34,300 nt of DNA from contig JAGAXP010000066.1 of the NCBI GenBank assembly GCA_017940955.1, forward strand, positions 1 to 34,300, given 5' to 3'. Of this stretch, positions 16,601 through 24,002 are shown one piece after another (position 1 is the first letter of the stretch; each line of letters begins with the position of its first letter). A program made the position numbers and the translations under genes. Source of the stretch: Oribacterium sp. GTDB lineage: Bacteria > Bacillota_A > Clostridia > Lachnospirales > Lachnospiraceae. The notes beneath the pieces were generated by a model. It was not told the origin of the DNA. It worked only from the letters and a program-made list of their open reading frames with translations, and did not search any database.

Positions 16601-17916
16601 GTTATCTGGCCATCAGCTGACCTTTTTACAAGTCCCATACCGTTAGTATATACAGATACCCAGATGTTCCCGCCGGAATCCTTTGTGATGCACCTTATCC
16701 TGTTATTTTTCAGGAAAGTGCATAACTCATCATCTATGGGCTCCCCATTCATATTGAGGACTGTGTATCCCGAGTCGGAACCGATATGTATACTGTCTCC
16801 TGTCAGACACACTGCGTTAACAACATCTTTATTTATATCTGCTGCTTCGGTCAGGTCGATAAAATTGTTTGAAACAAGCTTCATGACGCCCTGTTTAGAA
16901 GAGGCGAACCATAAATTCCCCTGATAATCAGAAATCATCCTCTCAATGCCGCTGTTAAGCTTTATATCAGAAAGTATATGTAATTTGTCTGATTCATCAA
17001 GATAGCCCACTGTATCCGAGGACATCACAAAAACCCTGCCGCAGCTGTAGCTCAGCCATTCAACATTCTTTATCGGCGCAATGGAGATCCTTTTCATATC
17101 CATTGAGACAGCACCAAAATCCCCATAGTAAATCTCTTTGCTGTCCGTGCTCATATAGAATTTGCCATTACTTTCCGGATCATGGATTATCGAAGATATT
17201 TTTTTCATCCCCAGCTCATTGCTGCCATATATCTCAGAAAAGGCACCGTTTTTTATAAGAAAAATGTATCCCTCTGATGTAAGTCCGTACACCATGCCAT
17301 CCGGGGTTTTCCCAAGTCTCATTATGCGATGACCATCTACCCTGCTGTCAGAAAGCTGAAGTATTTCTCCCGAAACAGTTATATAAGCCATTCCGGAGAT
17401 AGTCCCTATGTAAATATTACCTTTACCATCCTCGCATATAGCACGGATCGATGAAGAAGGAAGTCCTTCTTCATATGTATAGTGGATCCTTTTTTCTCCT
17501 TCTATCAGGATCACTCCATTATCATTTGTGCCTACCCATATCCTCCCTTTACTGTCTTCATATATATCTCTTGCACTTGTAAGACCGTCAGTTGAATCAA
17601 GTCTTTCAAATTTTGAACCGTTGTAACAAATAACTCCGCTGTAGCCGCCTATAAAGATATGTCCGTCTGACCCACTGCAGATACACATGGCATCGGAGGT
17701 GGGCAGCCCGTTTTGAGCATCATATATCTCGGTGGTATATGACATTCCGCTGATCTGTCCTGTTGCGGCATAACCTCCCCCTGTCCTTTCCTGTTCTGCC
17801 TCTGATGTGCCGTTGTACTGATCTGCGGCAACAGCATCCACAGCCCAAAAAACCGAAAAAACCATACACATGACAGTTATCAGCATGATCAGTTTTTTAT
17901 AAGCTCGATACATCAT
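13681..17916 (-). CDS. Beta-propeller hybrid sensor kinase with REC and HPt domains
   Basis: A 1411-residue membrane kinase. A signal/anchor lies in the first 30 residues. An extracellular two-component-regulator propeller (about 60-650) shows repeated GLPSxxI, IWVGT and GNLWF-type blades, followed by a Y_Y_Y-like beta domain (about 680-762) and a membrane helix (about 770-792). The cytoplasmic part has HisKA with H828 (NITHELRTPINTI), HATPase (NLLTNAVKYT, DTGIGI, GTGLGL), a receiver with acceptor D1133 (IVLLDHMMPGMDG), and an HPt with H1280 (VHALKSSARIIGA). It resembles Bacteroides hybrid two-component systems, but without the HTH output; those usually sense oligosaccharides. Translation probably starts at the ATG at 17916; a TTG at 17925 is too close to the TAGGAG site. 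It is 18 nt downstream of the canonical HD-GYP gene. Confidence 0.93.
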   Translation of the reverse strand: MMYRAYKKLIMLITVMCMVFSVFWAVDAVAADQYNGTSEAEQERTGGGYAATGQISGMSYTTEIYDAQNGLPTSDAMCICSGSDGHIFIGGYSGVICYNGSKFERLDSTDGLTSARDIYEDSKGRIWVGTNDNGVILIEGEKRIHYTYEEGLPSSSIRAICEDGKGNIYIGTISGMAYITVSGEILQLSDSRVDGHRIMRLGKTPDGMVYGLTSEGYIFLIKNGAFSEIYGSNELGMKKISSIIHDPESNGKFYMSTDSKEIYYGDFGAVSMDMKRISIAPIKNVEWLSYSCGRVFVMSSDTVGYLDESDKLHILSDIKLNSGIERMISDYQGNLWFASSKQGVMKLVSNNFIDLTEAADINKDVVNAVCLTGDSIHIGSDSGYTVLNMNGEPIDDELCTFLKNNRIRCITKDSGGNIWVSVYTNGMGLVKRSADGQITRYTGRDGLPSDEIRCTAEADDGSMLVGTNEGLAVIKNGKVIRTYSHKDGMSNSTILSVAQGTDGKIYMGTDGGGLYIAEGDQVARISREDGLTSDVVLRVKNDPVRDVVWAITSNSIQYFRNGSLKQVSGFPYSNNYDIYFDEDDKLWILSSLGLYVVKDREMLSDAVDHYDLYTINNGLPYAITGNSFSAMNENGEMFIAGRQGVIKTNVKDIYAGSSYIKTKLEYIYCDGSKIYPDDEKHFTIPSDVSRVKIVPDIFDYSVSDPPVHIYLDGVSDEGVFEERSKLSTLEYTNFPHGVYELHIKIYKNDRRTLISENTYKINKIPRIGELLITKLLLILLAALLIVLVVWHTMNTTIIRRQYEEIRHAKDEAERANSAKTRFLANITHELRTPINTIMGMDEMILREDAKGVPMGYFMSIMNYAMDIRNASESLLSIINDFLDISRVESGKMQVSEQSYDVQELLRSVVSMIKVRSTEKELTFDVVVDEILPKQLLGDSGKIKEILLNLLTNAVKYTEKGGFILQVSMNERKDDICKIVFSVKDTGIGIKPEDQDRLFTAYERLDQDKNINIMGTGLGLDISKRFAELMNGTLVCKSTYGKGSEFIFTVTQKILDAAPMGVFLEHDDTSVRGAYVPQFIAPDADVLVVDDTPMNLSVIKGLLKPTKIFVTTATSGEECLEKLKETKFNIVLLDHMMPGMDGIETVEKIREDYPELPVYVLTANAAMTEEYYISRGFNGRLSKPVDSLVLEKTIMKHLPDEMMKKPTDTETVDEPVSMPDNMMWIYETDGIAAEEGIKNSGGISNYIFALKLFYETIDENSKVIKDAFESRNIRLYTIKVHALKSSARIIGALALSQLAARLEAAGDEEDLEHIEAHTDKLLLEYETFKGKLQRIEAKQSDSSMEPVPEEELRDAYEALKEIIPQMDYDSVEMIVEQLSKYKLPDTDAEKLRELAGMLKKLDWDGMEEMFCR

Positions 17917-17934
17917 AAGTTCCAATACTCCTAC

Positions 17935-20073
17935 TTATTCTGTCTTGTTATACTTTCTAAGTATCACCTTGACTTCCGGAAGCGCCTCAAAAAAAACCTC
18001 TACACATTTTGGATCAAATTGCTTTCCTGACCCATCCTTAAGTATCTCCAGCGCTTCATCAAGGGGAAACGCAGGTTTATATACTCTAGGGGAGGTAAGT
18101 GCGTCAAAAACATCCGCAACTGCCATTATCCTGGCCGAAAGTGGTATCACCTCACCATGCAGCCCCTCAGGATACCCTTTTCCATCCCATCTCTCATGAT
18201 GATATGATGCCATATTACGTGCTTCCTTTAAATAGTTTTCACCATTTACAGTGCTTATGGCATTTTCGATTATCTTCTTACCGTGAATAGTATGGGTCTT
18301 CATTATCTCAAATTCCTCAGGTGTCAATTTTCCCGGCTTGTTAAGTACATTGTCAGGTATATTGATCTTTCCGACATCATGCAGGGGGGCACTTCTGACA
18401 ACATCTGAGAAGAACTTAGGAGTGATCTTTTCCGGATAATAGCCTTTTTTTACAAGACCCTCAACAATGATCTTTACATAGGCCGCTGTTTTCTGAATGT
18501 GTGCTCCCGTATCGGAATCACGGTTTTCAACCATATCCGCCATGGTTATGATAAGACCATCCTGCATCATGGCAGTCGATTCTGACAAGCGTCTCAGCCT
18601 TCTCATCTGTTCAGCCTGATTCAATGTCAGCTCACAAACGGATGTATACAGCTTCTCAACCTCATCCCCCGTATGTATATCCAGTTTTCTCAGAACCCTT
18701 ATATTCCTGTCCAGGGTTTCCTGGTCATATCCGGAATGTGAAAAGCTGTCTACGCACTTGGCAAGACTGCTTATGGGGTAAGAATTATACATGTCTGTAA
18801 CAAAGAGTCCATAAACAAGTATCACCAGTAAGAATCCGGAAAGAATGATGGCAACCCTCAGCAGAAATGTCCTGACATATATCGCCATATAATCAAGGCT
18901 TACATCAGCACCCACATAGCAGACACAGTTGCCTTCCTTATCTTTGACCGGATGGTAAACTGTCATAAGCCATTTCCCAAGACTGTTGTTTTCTATGGGA
19001 CTGATCTCCTTTCCCTGAAGAAGATCCGGCAAATAGGGATAAAATGCTTCTTCAATAGGGCTGAAATCACCCGGCTCATAGGGTATGGGTTCATTTTCCG
19101 TAGCAAGATCGAAAATGAATACACATCCCTCTTCCTCTACCTTAAGAACATACAGATACTCAACCCCGGAGGCATTGCTGCGGATTTTATAAAGCAGCTC
19201 TTCCGTCTCATCGTATCCCTCGGCATTTCTGCCCTTTCTGATATAATCCCCAACTCTGTCAGGATCTATAACAGAAGCGGCAAATAAAACAGCATTATGT
19301 GCGTTATTTGTCCTTTCCCTTATTTCGTTTTCAAAGAACAGGCTTCCTCCTATCCACCCCATGATGGCGCATAAAATAACGGAAATACTTATCAGAACGG
19401 ATATCATCCTGATCCTTGAGGATTTTTTTAGATCCTTTTCCCATTCCTTTATTTCATTAAGCTCTATCTTTGTAAGCGGTCTCTGTTTCCACATACCCTT
19501 ACGGATAGCTGTCTTTTTTTCATCCGGAATAAAACGGAGCAAAAATGATACAGTGAAAACAGATATTATCTTATCGAGGATATTGAAAAATATGTTTATG
19601 ATAAAATATGCCGAAGTAAATGATATTTGCAATGATTCCGAAAGAGCTTCCGTGAAAACATTCATGGACAGGCTCAGGCTTTTTCCGAGTATTATCATAC
19701 TCACAAAGGTTCCTAAGGTTCCGCAAAGGATTCCGGCAGCGATGCCAAGTCGTAAAAGCTCCCCCGGCTTTTGAAAACTGTACTTCTTTACAAAGTAATC
19801 TGTATAAATCGCAACAAGGACGTTTATAAAAGCGAAATACAGAGTACCGTCCATGTAAAAATTACTTATGATATTTGTGACAAAAGCAGTCAAAACACCC
19901 GGGAATACGCCTCCCAGTACAACTGCCCCAATGCTTCCTATGGTGTCAAAATATAAAGGCAATCCAAGTTTTGCCACCAGAAAAGACATGCCGACATTGA
20001 TGGCTACTCCTATGATCACCACCATGACACGTTCATGAAATTCCTGTTTTATCTTATTTGATCTAAAATTCAT
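17935..20073 (-). CDS. HD-GYP c-di-GMP phosphodiesterase with membrane and Cache-like sensor domains
   Basis: A 712-residue protein. Residues 15-180 are a multi-helix membrane domain resembling ECF-type substrate-binding membrane proteins (GLPLYFDTIGSIGAVVLGGVF). A helix at about 222-245 leads to an extracytoplasmic single-Cache-like domain (about 250-398; DGxxxYVGADVS-type end), then a helix at about 402-425, a HAMP-like linker and a coiled coil. The HD-GYP domain (about 500-708) is complete: H525, H565-D566 (LHDVGKI), H594 (KTHTIHG), H625-H626 (YHHERWDGKGYPEGL) and D657 (VFDALT). It should cleave c-di-GMP. It is the first gene of the signalling operon, with GGAGCAGG upstream of the ATG at 20073. 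The promoter is probably in the AT-rich stretch 20074-20142, but I cannot assign boxes. Confidence 0.93.
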   Translation of the reverse strand: MNFRSNKIKQEFHERVMVVIIGVAINVGMSFLVAKLGLPLYFDTIGSIGAVVLGGVFPGVLTAFVTNIISNFYMDGTLYFAFINVLVAIYTDYFVKKYSFQKPGELLRLGIAAGILCGTLGTFVSMIILGKSLSLSMNVFTEALSESLQISFTSAYFIINIFFNILDKIISVFTVSFLLRFIPDEKKTAIRKGMWKQRPLTKIELNEIKEWEKDLKKSSRIRMISVLISISVILCAIMGWIGGSLFFENEIRERTNNAHNAVLFAASVIDPDRVGDYIRKGRNAEGYDETEELLYKIRSNASGVEYLYVLKVEEEGCVFIFDLATENEPIPYEPGDFSPIEEAFYPYLPDLLQGKEISPIENNSLGKWLMTVYHPVKDKEGNCVCYVGADVSLDYMAIYVRTFLLRVAIILSGFLLVILVYGLFVTDMYNSYPISSLAKCVDSFSHSGYDQETLDRNIRVLRKLDIHTGDEVEKLYTSVCELTLNQAEQMRRLRRLSESTAMMQDGLIITMADMVENRDSDTGAHIQKTAAYVKIIVEGLVKKGYYPEKITPKFFSDVVRSAPLHDVGKINIPDNVLNKPGKLTPEEFEIMKTHTIHGKKIIENAISTVNGENYLKEARNMASYHHERWDGKGYPEGLHGEVIPLSARIMAVADVFDALTSPRVYKPAFPLDEALEILKDGSGKQFDPKCVEVFFEALPEVKVILRKYNKTE

Positions 20074-20142
20074 AATTCAGCCTGCTCCAATATCCTACAC
20101 TTCTTTATTTCGACATTTTTTTACAATAATATATATATTTAT

Positions 20143-20193
20143 AAAAAAAAACTGATATCAGTTAAATCCTTAAAAGGATCAACCAATATCAGT
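20143..20193 (-). terminator. Terminator of the coiled-coil protein gene
   Basis: A long imperfect stem runs from 20193 to 20151 on the minus strand. The outer part pairs ACTGATAT with ATATCAGT, and the inner part pairs GATCCTT with AAGGAT, with bulges and G-U pairs between. It is followed by eight T residues (20150-20143). It begins 46 nt after the stop of the preceding gene. The segment at its base (20151-20162) is itself a perfect 12-bp palindrome. Confidence 0.88.
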
Positions 20194-20239
20194 CAGAACT
20201 TAAATTCTGTTTTATGACGGCTTGTATAAAGACTGAATG

Positions 20240-20953
20240 TCAAGAACGAAATCTCAAAGTCAGTTTCGCGGCGTTGGCAGAAACTGTATTTACGATGTTG
20301 TCTACATCCTGAAGAGCTTCACTTAAATTTCTTCCGCTCTTTACTTCCGCAACTATGATGTTTGAAAGGATTTCTGTCATCATGTTGCTGACGTCATCCG
20401 GTCCGAAGGAAACTCTTCCGTCCTTGTCAACATTGGCCCTCATCTGAAAAGCTCTGCCGTGAGGGAACATGGATGGCATGGGCTGTGGTGCCGACATGGC
20501 ACTTAAACGATCCCTCAGGGCCTCCATGATATGTCTTCCCAGAGGAGAGTTAATGTCTATCTCCTGTATGTCGTTTACGTCAACTGCATCTCCCATATCC
20601 TGCCTGAGCTTCCGGGACTGCTTTTCAAGCTCTGCTTTGGAATCATTGTACTTCTTGTCAAGCTGCTCTATATCACGGTTATATTCCTGAAGCTTGTCGT
20701 TGGTGCATTTCACAACTGTCTCAGCCAGTTTATCGTAGGTGGAAACGATGGAACCGTCTTCTATACGCCCATCCACGTAGGCAACAAAATCCTCCATTAC
20801 CCGGAATCTGTCATCCCGAGACCTGTCCAGAAGTATGAGCAGATCTTCATCGCCCTTCCCCATATATGCAGAGTACACCCTGTCATCTGCATCATAGATA
20901 TATAAAATATAATGATCTTCAAAACCATTTATTTTTTTCTTAATAGCATTCAT
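20240..20953 (-). CDS. Conserved-looking coiled-coil protein of unknown function
   Basis: A 237-residue, acidic, soluble protein with no signal peptide or membrane helix. Residues 12-75 look like an alpha/beta module (HYILYIYDADDRVYSAYMG). Residues about 84-119 form a heptad-like coiled coil (DKLQEYNRDIEQLDKKYNDSKAELEKQSRKL is its helical core, quoted here in two parts in position only: 87-116). A linker with a PQPMPSMFP segment follows, then a C-terminal helical region (187-230). I do not recognise the family. The start is set at the ATG at 20953 because AGAGGA lies 7 nt upstream. The frame remains open to 21070, but only through the hairpin repeats. It has its own promoter and terminator, so it is a single-gene unit. 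Confidence 0.75.
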   Translation of the reverse strand: MNAIKKKINGFEDHYILYIYDADDRVYSAYMGKGDEDLLILLDRSRDDRFRVMEDFVAYVDGRIEDGSIVSTYDKLAETVVKCTNDKLQEYNRDIEQLDKKYNDSKAELEKQSRKLRQDMGDAVDVNDIQEIDINSPLGRHIMEALRDRLSAMSAPQPMPSMFPHGRAFQMRANVDKDGRVSFGPDDVSNMMTEILSNIIVAEVKSGRNLSEALQDVDNIVNTVSANAAKLTLRFRS

Positions 20954-21153
20954 ACATGTGTCCTCTCTACTCACGATTTTCAATCGTGAGAGCCACGCGG
21001 CTTTGAGCGCTTCATAAGAATCCGTTAGGATTCTCTCTGCTCTGCTCACGATTTTTAATCGTGAGAGCACGGAACTTCAAATGTTCCAAGCTGATCAGCC
21101 GAAACCATCCCTGTGAAAACCAGGCTCCAAAAAACCGCTGGAATTAGTTTCTT
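20954..21153 (-). repeat. Hairpin-repeat leader of the coiled-coil protein gene
   Basis: Two near-identical stems, CTCACGATT/AATCGTGAG, lie at 20970-20990 and 21045-21065 (9 bp, 3-nt loop), 75 bp apart. Their flanks (GCTCT before and AGAG after, minus strand) are also conserved. Between them is another 7-bp stem (AGAATCC/GGATTCT, 21018-21035), and upstream a 5-bp stem (GGAAC/GTTCC, near 21071-21087). The innermost stem sits right before the ribosome binding site. The array fills about 200 nt of untranslated leader. It could be a post-transcriptional control element or dispersed extragenic palindromes. Confidence 0.7.
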
Positions 21154-21181
21154 ATTATACTAATCGGCAAAAAGCAGTAAA
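21154..21181 (-). promoter_or_regulatory. Promoter of the coiled-coil protein gene
   Basis: On the minus strand, TTTACT (21181-21176) and a consensus TATAAT (21159-21154) are separated by 16 nt. This predicts a start near 21147 and a leader of about 195 nt containing the hairpin repeats. It lies just beyond the stop of the chelatase gene. Confidence 0.55.
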
Positions 21182-21217
21182 CAGATAATACCAAAGCCTA
21201 TACAAAAAATCAAATGG

Positions 21218-22924
21218 TCAGGCCAATGTCACCTTCACCTTATGATCGTACCATTTTCCCTTTGCTCCAAGGAGGGCAAGGTCGAATTCCTGATCCAGTT
21301 CTTCAACCGGGATATCAAAGCCATATACCTCTTCCTTTGTTCCGTCGGAATAGGTCACTTCATCAGTAGTCGGTTCCAATGTCTTTGCCCCTGCTTTTTC
21401 TGCATCCTTTGCAAGTCCCGGGAAAAGCTTCACTATGTTCTTTGAAGCAAGGCTTACATGGATAGTCATCCTGCCGTCTTCCACGGTAAGTGTTCCGAGG
21501 TCTGCATTAGCCTCGTTTACATGGAACATGCTGCTGTCGGTGGTGAATTTCGCATCATATTCTCCATCCTCAAGGGCAGTTACTTCTTCTGTGGTTCTTT
21601 TGGTTCCGGCTGATTTCTGTGAAGCCTTGATGGCGGCACCTGAATGTGCGGCATAAACCTCCTGAACCTCCTTTATGCTGCCAAGACCTGCGATCTGTGT
21701 GTCCACGCTGTCAAATGCTTCCGAAGCAAGGAACATGCTCTTCCAGGAGTCATCCTCGTCCCCGGCCATGTCATTGTTTGCGTGATCTCCGGCAACCACC
21801 ATTAAAGGTCTCAAAATAACCTTCCTGTAGCCTGCATCCTTTATTTTTTCGATAACCGCCTCACAGGCTGTATCCTCAGGCTCACCCTCAACAGTTCCGA
21901 TGAAAACATTGGCATATCCAAGCTTTTCCATCTGTGCCTGCATCTGGCTGTAGGTTACCTTTGCCTTATGAGAAGTTCCGTGGCCCAAAAATACAAAAGC
22001 AGTACCGTCTTTTTCTGCATCCTTTAAATCCTTGAAGCCGGCAGCTTTGATCGCTTCCAAAGTGATCGCCTCTGCCACAGACTCCTTGTCTTCATTTACG
22101 GAATCCGCATCTTTTCCTACCTCTCCAAGAAGAGGCTCGGCAACGGTGACACTCTCGAACATATCTTCATAATCTGCAAGTGTGTCGCAGAGCTCGTCAT
22201 ACTCTGCACCATGCATGAGATGTGTAGGCTGAACCACAAGATGCTTTACCTTGTTTTCAACTGCGCGTTCCAGAGCCTGCTCAACATTATCGATCTTTTC
22301 CTCATCACGGGCCTGAATATGGTTAATGATGATCTGTGCTGTGAAAGCTCTTCTTACTGACCAGTCCGGGAACTCCTTTGCAAGATACTTTTCGATACCG
22401 CCAATGTCTTCTGCTCTGCTGTTATTGAAGGAAGTACCAAAGCTTACCACCAGAAGTTCGTTTTCGCCAATGTCGTCGGCATTTAAGGGATCGTCCTTTG
22501 AAGCATCGCCGGTGTCTCTTCCGAAATAATCGGGATCCGCATGTTCACCTTCAACCATTTCCTTCTGCTCATCTGTAAGGGCGTCCCAGGCTTCTTTTGC
22601 TTCACTGCACTGATCATCTGTGTCATCGTTTCTTTCCTGAACATAGATGGCGTCAATGAGCTCCGCTACATGATCTGCTTTTGCCTTATCATCCTCTTCG
22701 GAAGCTTCGCCTGATGCAGCAGTGGTTTCTTCTTTTGCTTCCCCTGATGCAGCAGTGGTTTCTTCCTTTGCTCCCCCTGTTGTTTCTTCAGCCGTTTCAG
22801 TTTCCTGAACCGCAGCCGCTTCAGTTTCTGCACCTGCTTCAGGTACACTTGTGCTTTCGCAGGCTGCCATCGTGACTGATGTAAGCACTGCAGCTAAAAG
22901 AACAGTAAGTTTTCTCTTTTTCAT
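21218..22924 (-). CDS. cbiK: Lipoprotein sirohydrochlorin cobaltochelatase CbiK-like, with accessory domains
   Basis: A 568-residue surface lipoprotein. It has a signal peptide with lipobox TMAAC (C22), a low-complexity E/T/A linker with an 11-residue repeat (about 52-73), a small helical module (about 80-126), then a complete class II chelatase. The chelatase has FGTSFNNSR (162-170), QPTHLMHGAEY (H235), FLGHGTSHKA (H315) and AGDHANNDMAGDEDDSW (H381). These match CbiK, which inserts cobalt (or iron) into sirohydrochlorin. Residues about 452-568 form an extra beta-rich domain (DGEYDAKF to KVKVTL). Normal CbiK is cytosolic; periplasmic heme-binding CbiK is known in Desulfovibrio. It is the last gene of an ABC-uptake operon, so a role in capture or remetallation of tetrapyrrole or metal is inferred. 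GGGAGG precedes the ATG at 22924. Confidence 0.9.
   Translation of the reverse strand: MKKRKLTVLLAAVLTSVTMAACESTSVPEAGAETEAAAVQETETAEETTGGAKEETTAASGEAKEETTAASGEASEEDDKAKADHVAELIDAIYVQERNDDTDDQCSEAKEAWDALTDEQKEMVEGEHADPDYFGRDTGDASKDDPLNADDIGENELLVVSFGTSFNNSRAEDIGGIEKYLAKEFPDWSVRRAFTAQIIINHIQARDEEKIDNVEQALERAVENKVKHLVVQPTHLMHGAEYDELCDTLADYEDMFESVTVAEPLLGEVGKDADSVNEDKESVAEAITLEAIKAAGFKDLKDAEKDGTAFVFLGHGTSHKAKVTYSQMQAQMEKLGYANVFIGTVEGEPEDTACEAVIEKIKDAGYRKVILRPLMVVAGDHANNDMAGDEDDSWKSMFLASEAFDSVDTQIAGLGSIKEVQEVYAAHSGAAIKASQKSAGTKRTTEEVTALEDGEYDAKFTTDSSMFHVNEANADLGTLTVEDGRMTIHVSLASKNIVKLFPGLAKDAEKAGAKTLEPTTDEVTYSDGTKEEVYGFDIPVEELDQEFDLALLGAKGKWYDHKVKVTLA
22704..22775 (-). repeat. 33-bp in-frame tandem repeat in the chelatase linker
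   Basis: Units at 22704-22736 and 22737-22769 are almost identical, and a third begins at 22770. They encode the 11-residue AKEETTAASGE. The period is a multiple of three, so copy number can change without breaking the gene; it lies in the flexible linker after the lipid anchor. Confidence 0.8.
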
Positions 22925-23036
22925 TTTCCCTCCCCAAATTAACTATTATTTATCAAATCGTCCGCTGCACTTCTCAGGTATCCCCCTGTACTATATACTG
23001 CAGCCAACGACAGGTAAAACTACATTGATATCCTAT

Positions 23037-24002
23037 TTATAACACTAATCTCATGGATTGCAACAACAGTTCAAACTGCTCATCCGTAATGCCGTAAAGC
23101 TCCTTAAGCACATCCGGCTGAAGCACTTCCTCCGGTTTCCCTGACCTGCTGATGCCCTCTTCCCCTATGCATATGACCTTATCCGCAATAACTCTGCCAA
23201 GCTCAAATTCATGAAGTGACATGACTATGGTGATATTTTTTTCACTTCTCAACTTTTTAAGTATCTCTATCAGTTCAAGCTTGTGGCGAATGTCGAGATA
23301 AGACATGGGCTCATCCAGTATCAGTATCTCCGGCTCCTGGGCAAGAGCTCTTCCTATAAGTATCCTCTGTTTCTGCCCGTCGCTGAGCTTCCTGAAGGGT
23401 CTTTCGGCAAGCTCTGAAATTCTAAGGAGCTTTATGATCCCATCCACCACAGCATGATCCTTTTCGTTCAGTATCCCCATTTTTCCTGTGTAAGGATATC
23501 TTCCGGTTTCGATAATGTCTCTGCCGGTCATATATTCCGGATCGATACGTTCGGTGAGAAGCAGCGACAGAACTTTCGCAAGCTCTGAAGAACCAAATTC
23601 CCTAAGCTCCCGTCCGCTCACATAGACAGCTCCCAAAACCGGTTCAAGCTGCTTTGAGATAGTCTTTAAAATAGTGGACTTCCCGGCTCCGTTTGGTCCT
23701 ATCAGGGTAACTATCTCTCCCTTTCCGATTTCAAGATCAATGTTCTCTATGATGGCATCACCCTCATACCCGACGGAAAGTCCGTTGAGCCGGATGATAT
23801 CTTTCATGGCGGCATCACTGTCATCCCCTGCAGAAAGTCCGTTGGGTCTGATGATATCTTTCATGGTGACATTACTGTAATTCCTGACGGAAAGTCCGTT
23901 GGGTCTGATGATATTTTTCATGGCGGCATCACTGTCATCCCCTGCAGAAAGTCCCTTCTGTTTCAGGGCTTTTTTGTCGGTGTAATTTTCAGACCTTTCC
24001 AT
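23037..24002 (-). CDS. FecE/BtuD-like ABC transporter ATP-binding protein with repeat-expanded N-terminus
   Basis: A 321-residue ATPase of a metal-chelate importer. Walker A GPNGAGKST is at 102-110, the signature LSDGQ at 206-210, Walker B ILILDEP at 226-232 and the H-loop SLHE (H264). The Q-loop position reads LLLTERI, without the usual glutamine. Residues 17-73 are three 19-residue units (GLSxxxxSxxxMKxIIRxN) that repeat the first strand region of the ATPase domain, which itself reads GLSVGYEGDAIIENIDLEI. The start at 24002 is well supported: GGAGG lies 4 nt upstream, and the gene overlaps the permease end by 14 nt. The extension is therefore translated. An ATG heading each repeat could act as an internal start but lacks a clear ribosome site. 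Confidence 0.93.
   Translation of the reverse strand: MERSENYTDKKALKQKGLSAGDDSDAAMKNIIRPNGLSVRNYSNVTMKDIIRPNGLSAGDDSDAAMKDIIRLNGLSVGYEGDAIIENIDLEIGKGEIVTLIGPNGAGKSTILKTISKQLEPVLGAVYVSGRELREFGSSELAKVLSLLLTERIDPEYMTGRDIIETGRYPYTGKMGILNEKDHAVVDGIIKLLRISELAERPFRKLSDGQKQRILIGRALAQEPEILILDEPMSYLDIRHKLELIEILKKLRSEKNITIVMSLHEFELGRVIADKVICIGEEGISRSGKPEEVLQPDVLKELYGITDEQFELLLQSMRLVL
23776..23989 (-). repeat. 57-bp tandem repeat at the 5' end of the ATPase gene
   Basis: Full units lie at 23776-23832, 23833-23889 and 23890-23946, with a partial fourth from 23947. All start GAAAGTCC on the plus strand and are exactly 57 bp. Units 1 and 3 share their second half exactly, whereas 2 and 3 share more of the first half. 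This points to duplication of a two-unit block or to gene conversion. The reading frame is preserved. Confidence 0.92.

Noticed and set aside
20954..21070. N-terminal extension of the coiled-coil protein through the hairpin repeats
   Set aside because: The residues come from palindromic repeats, and the ATG at 20953 has a good ribosome site.
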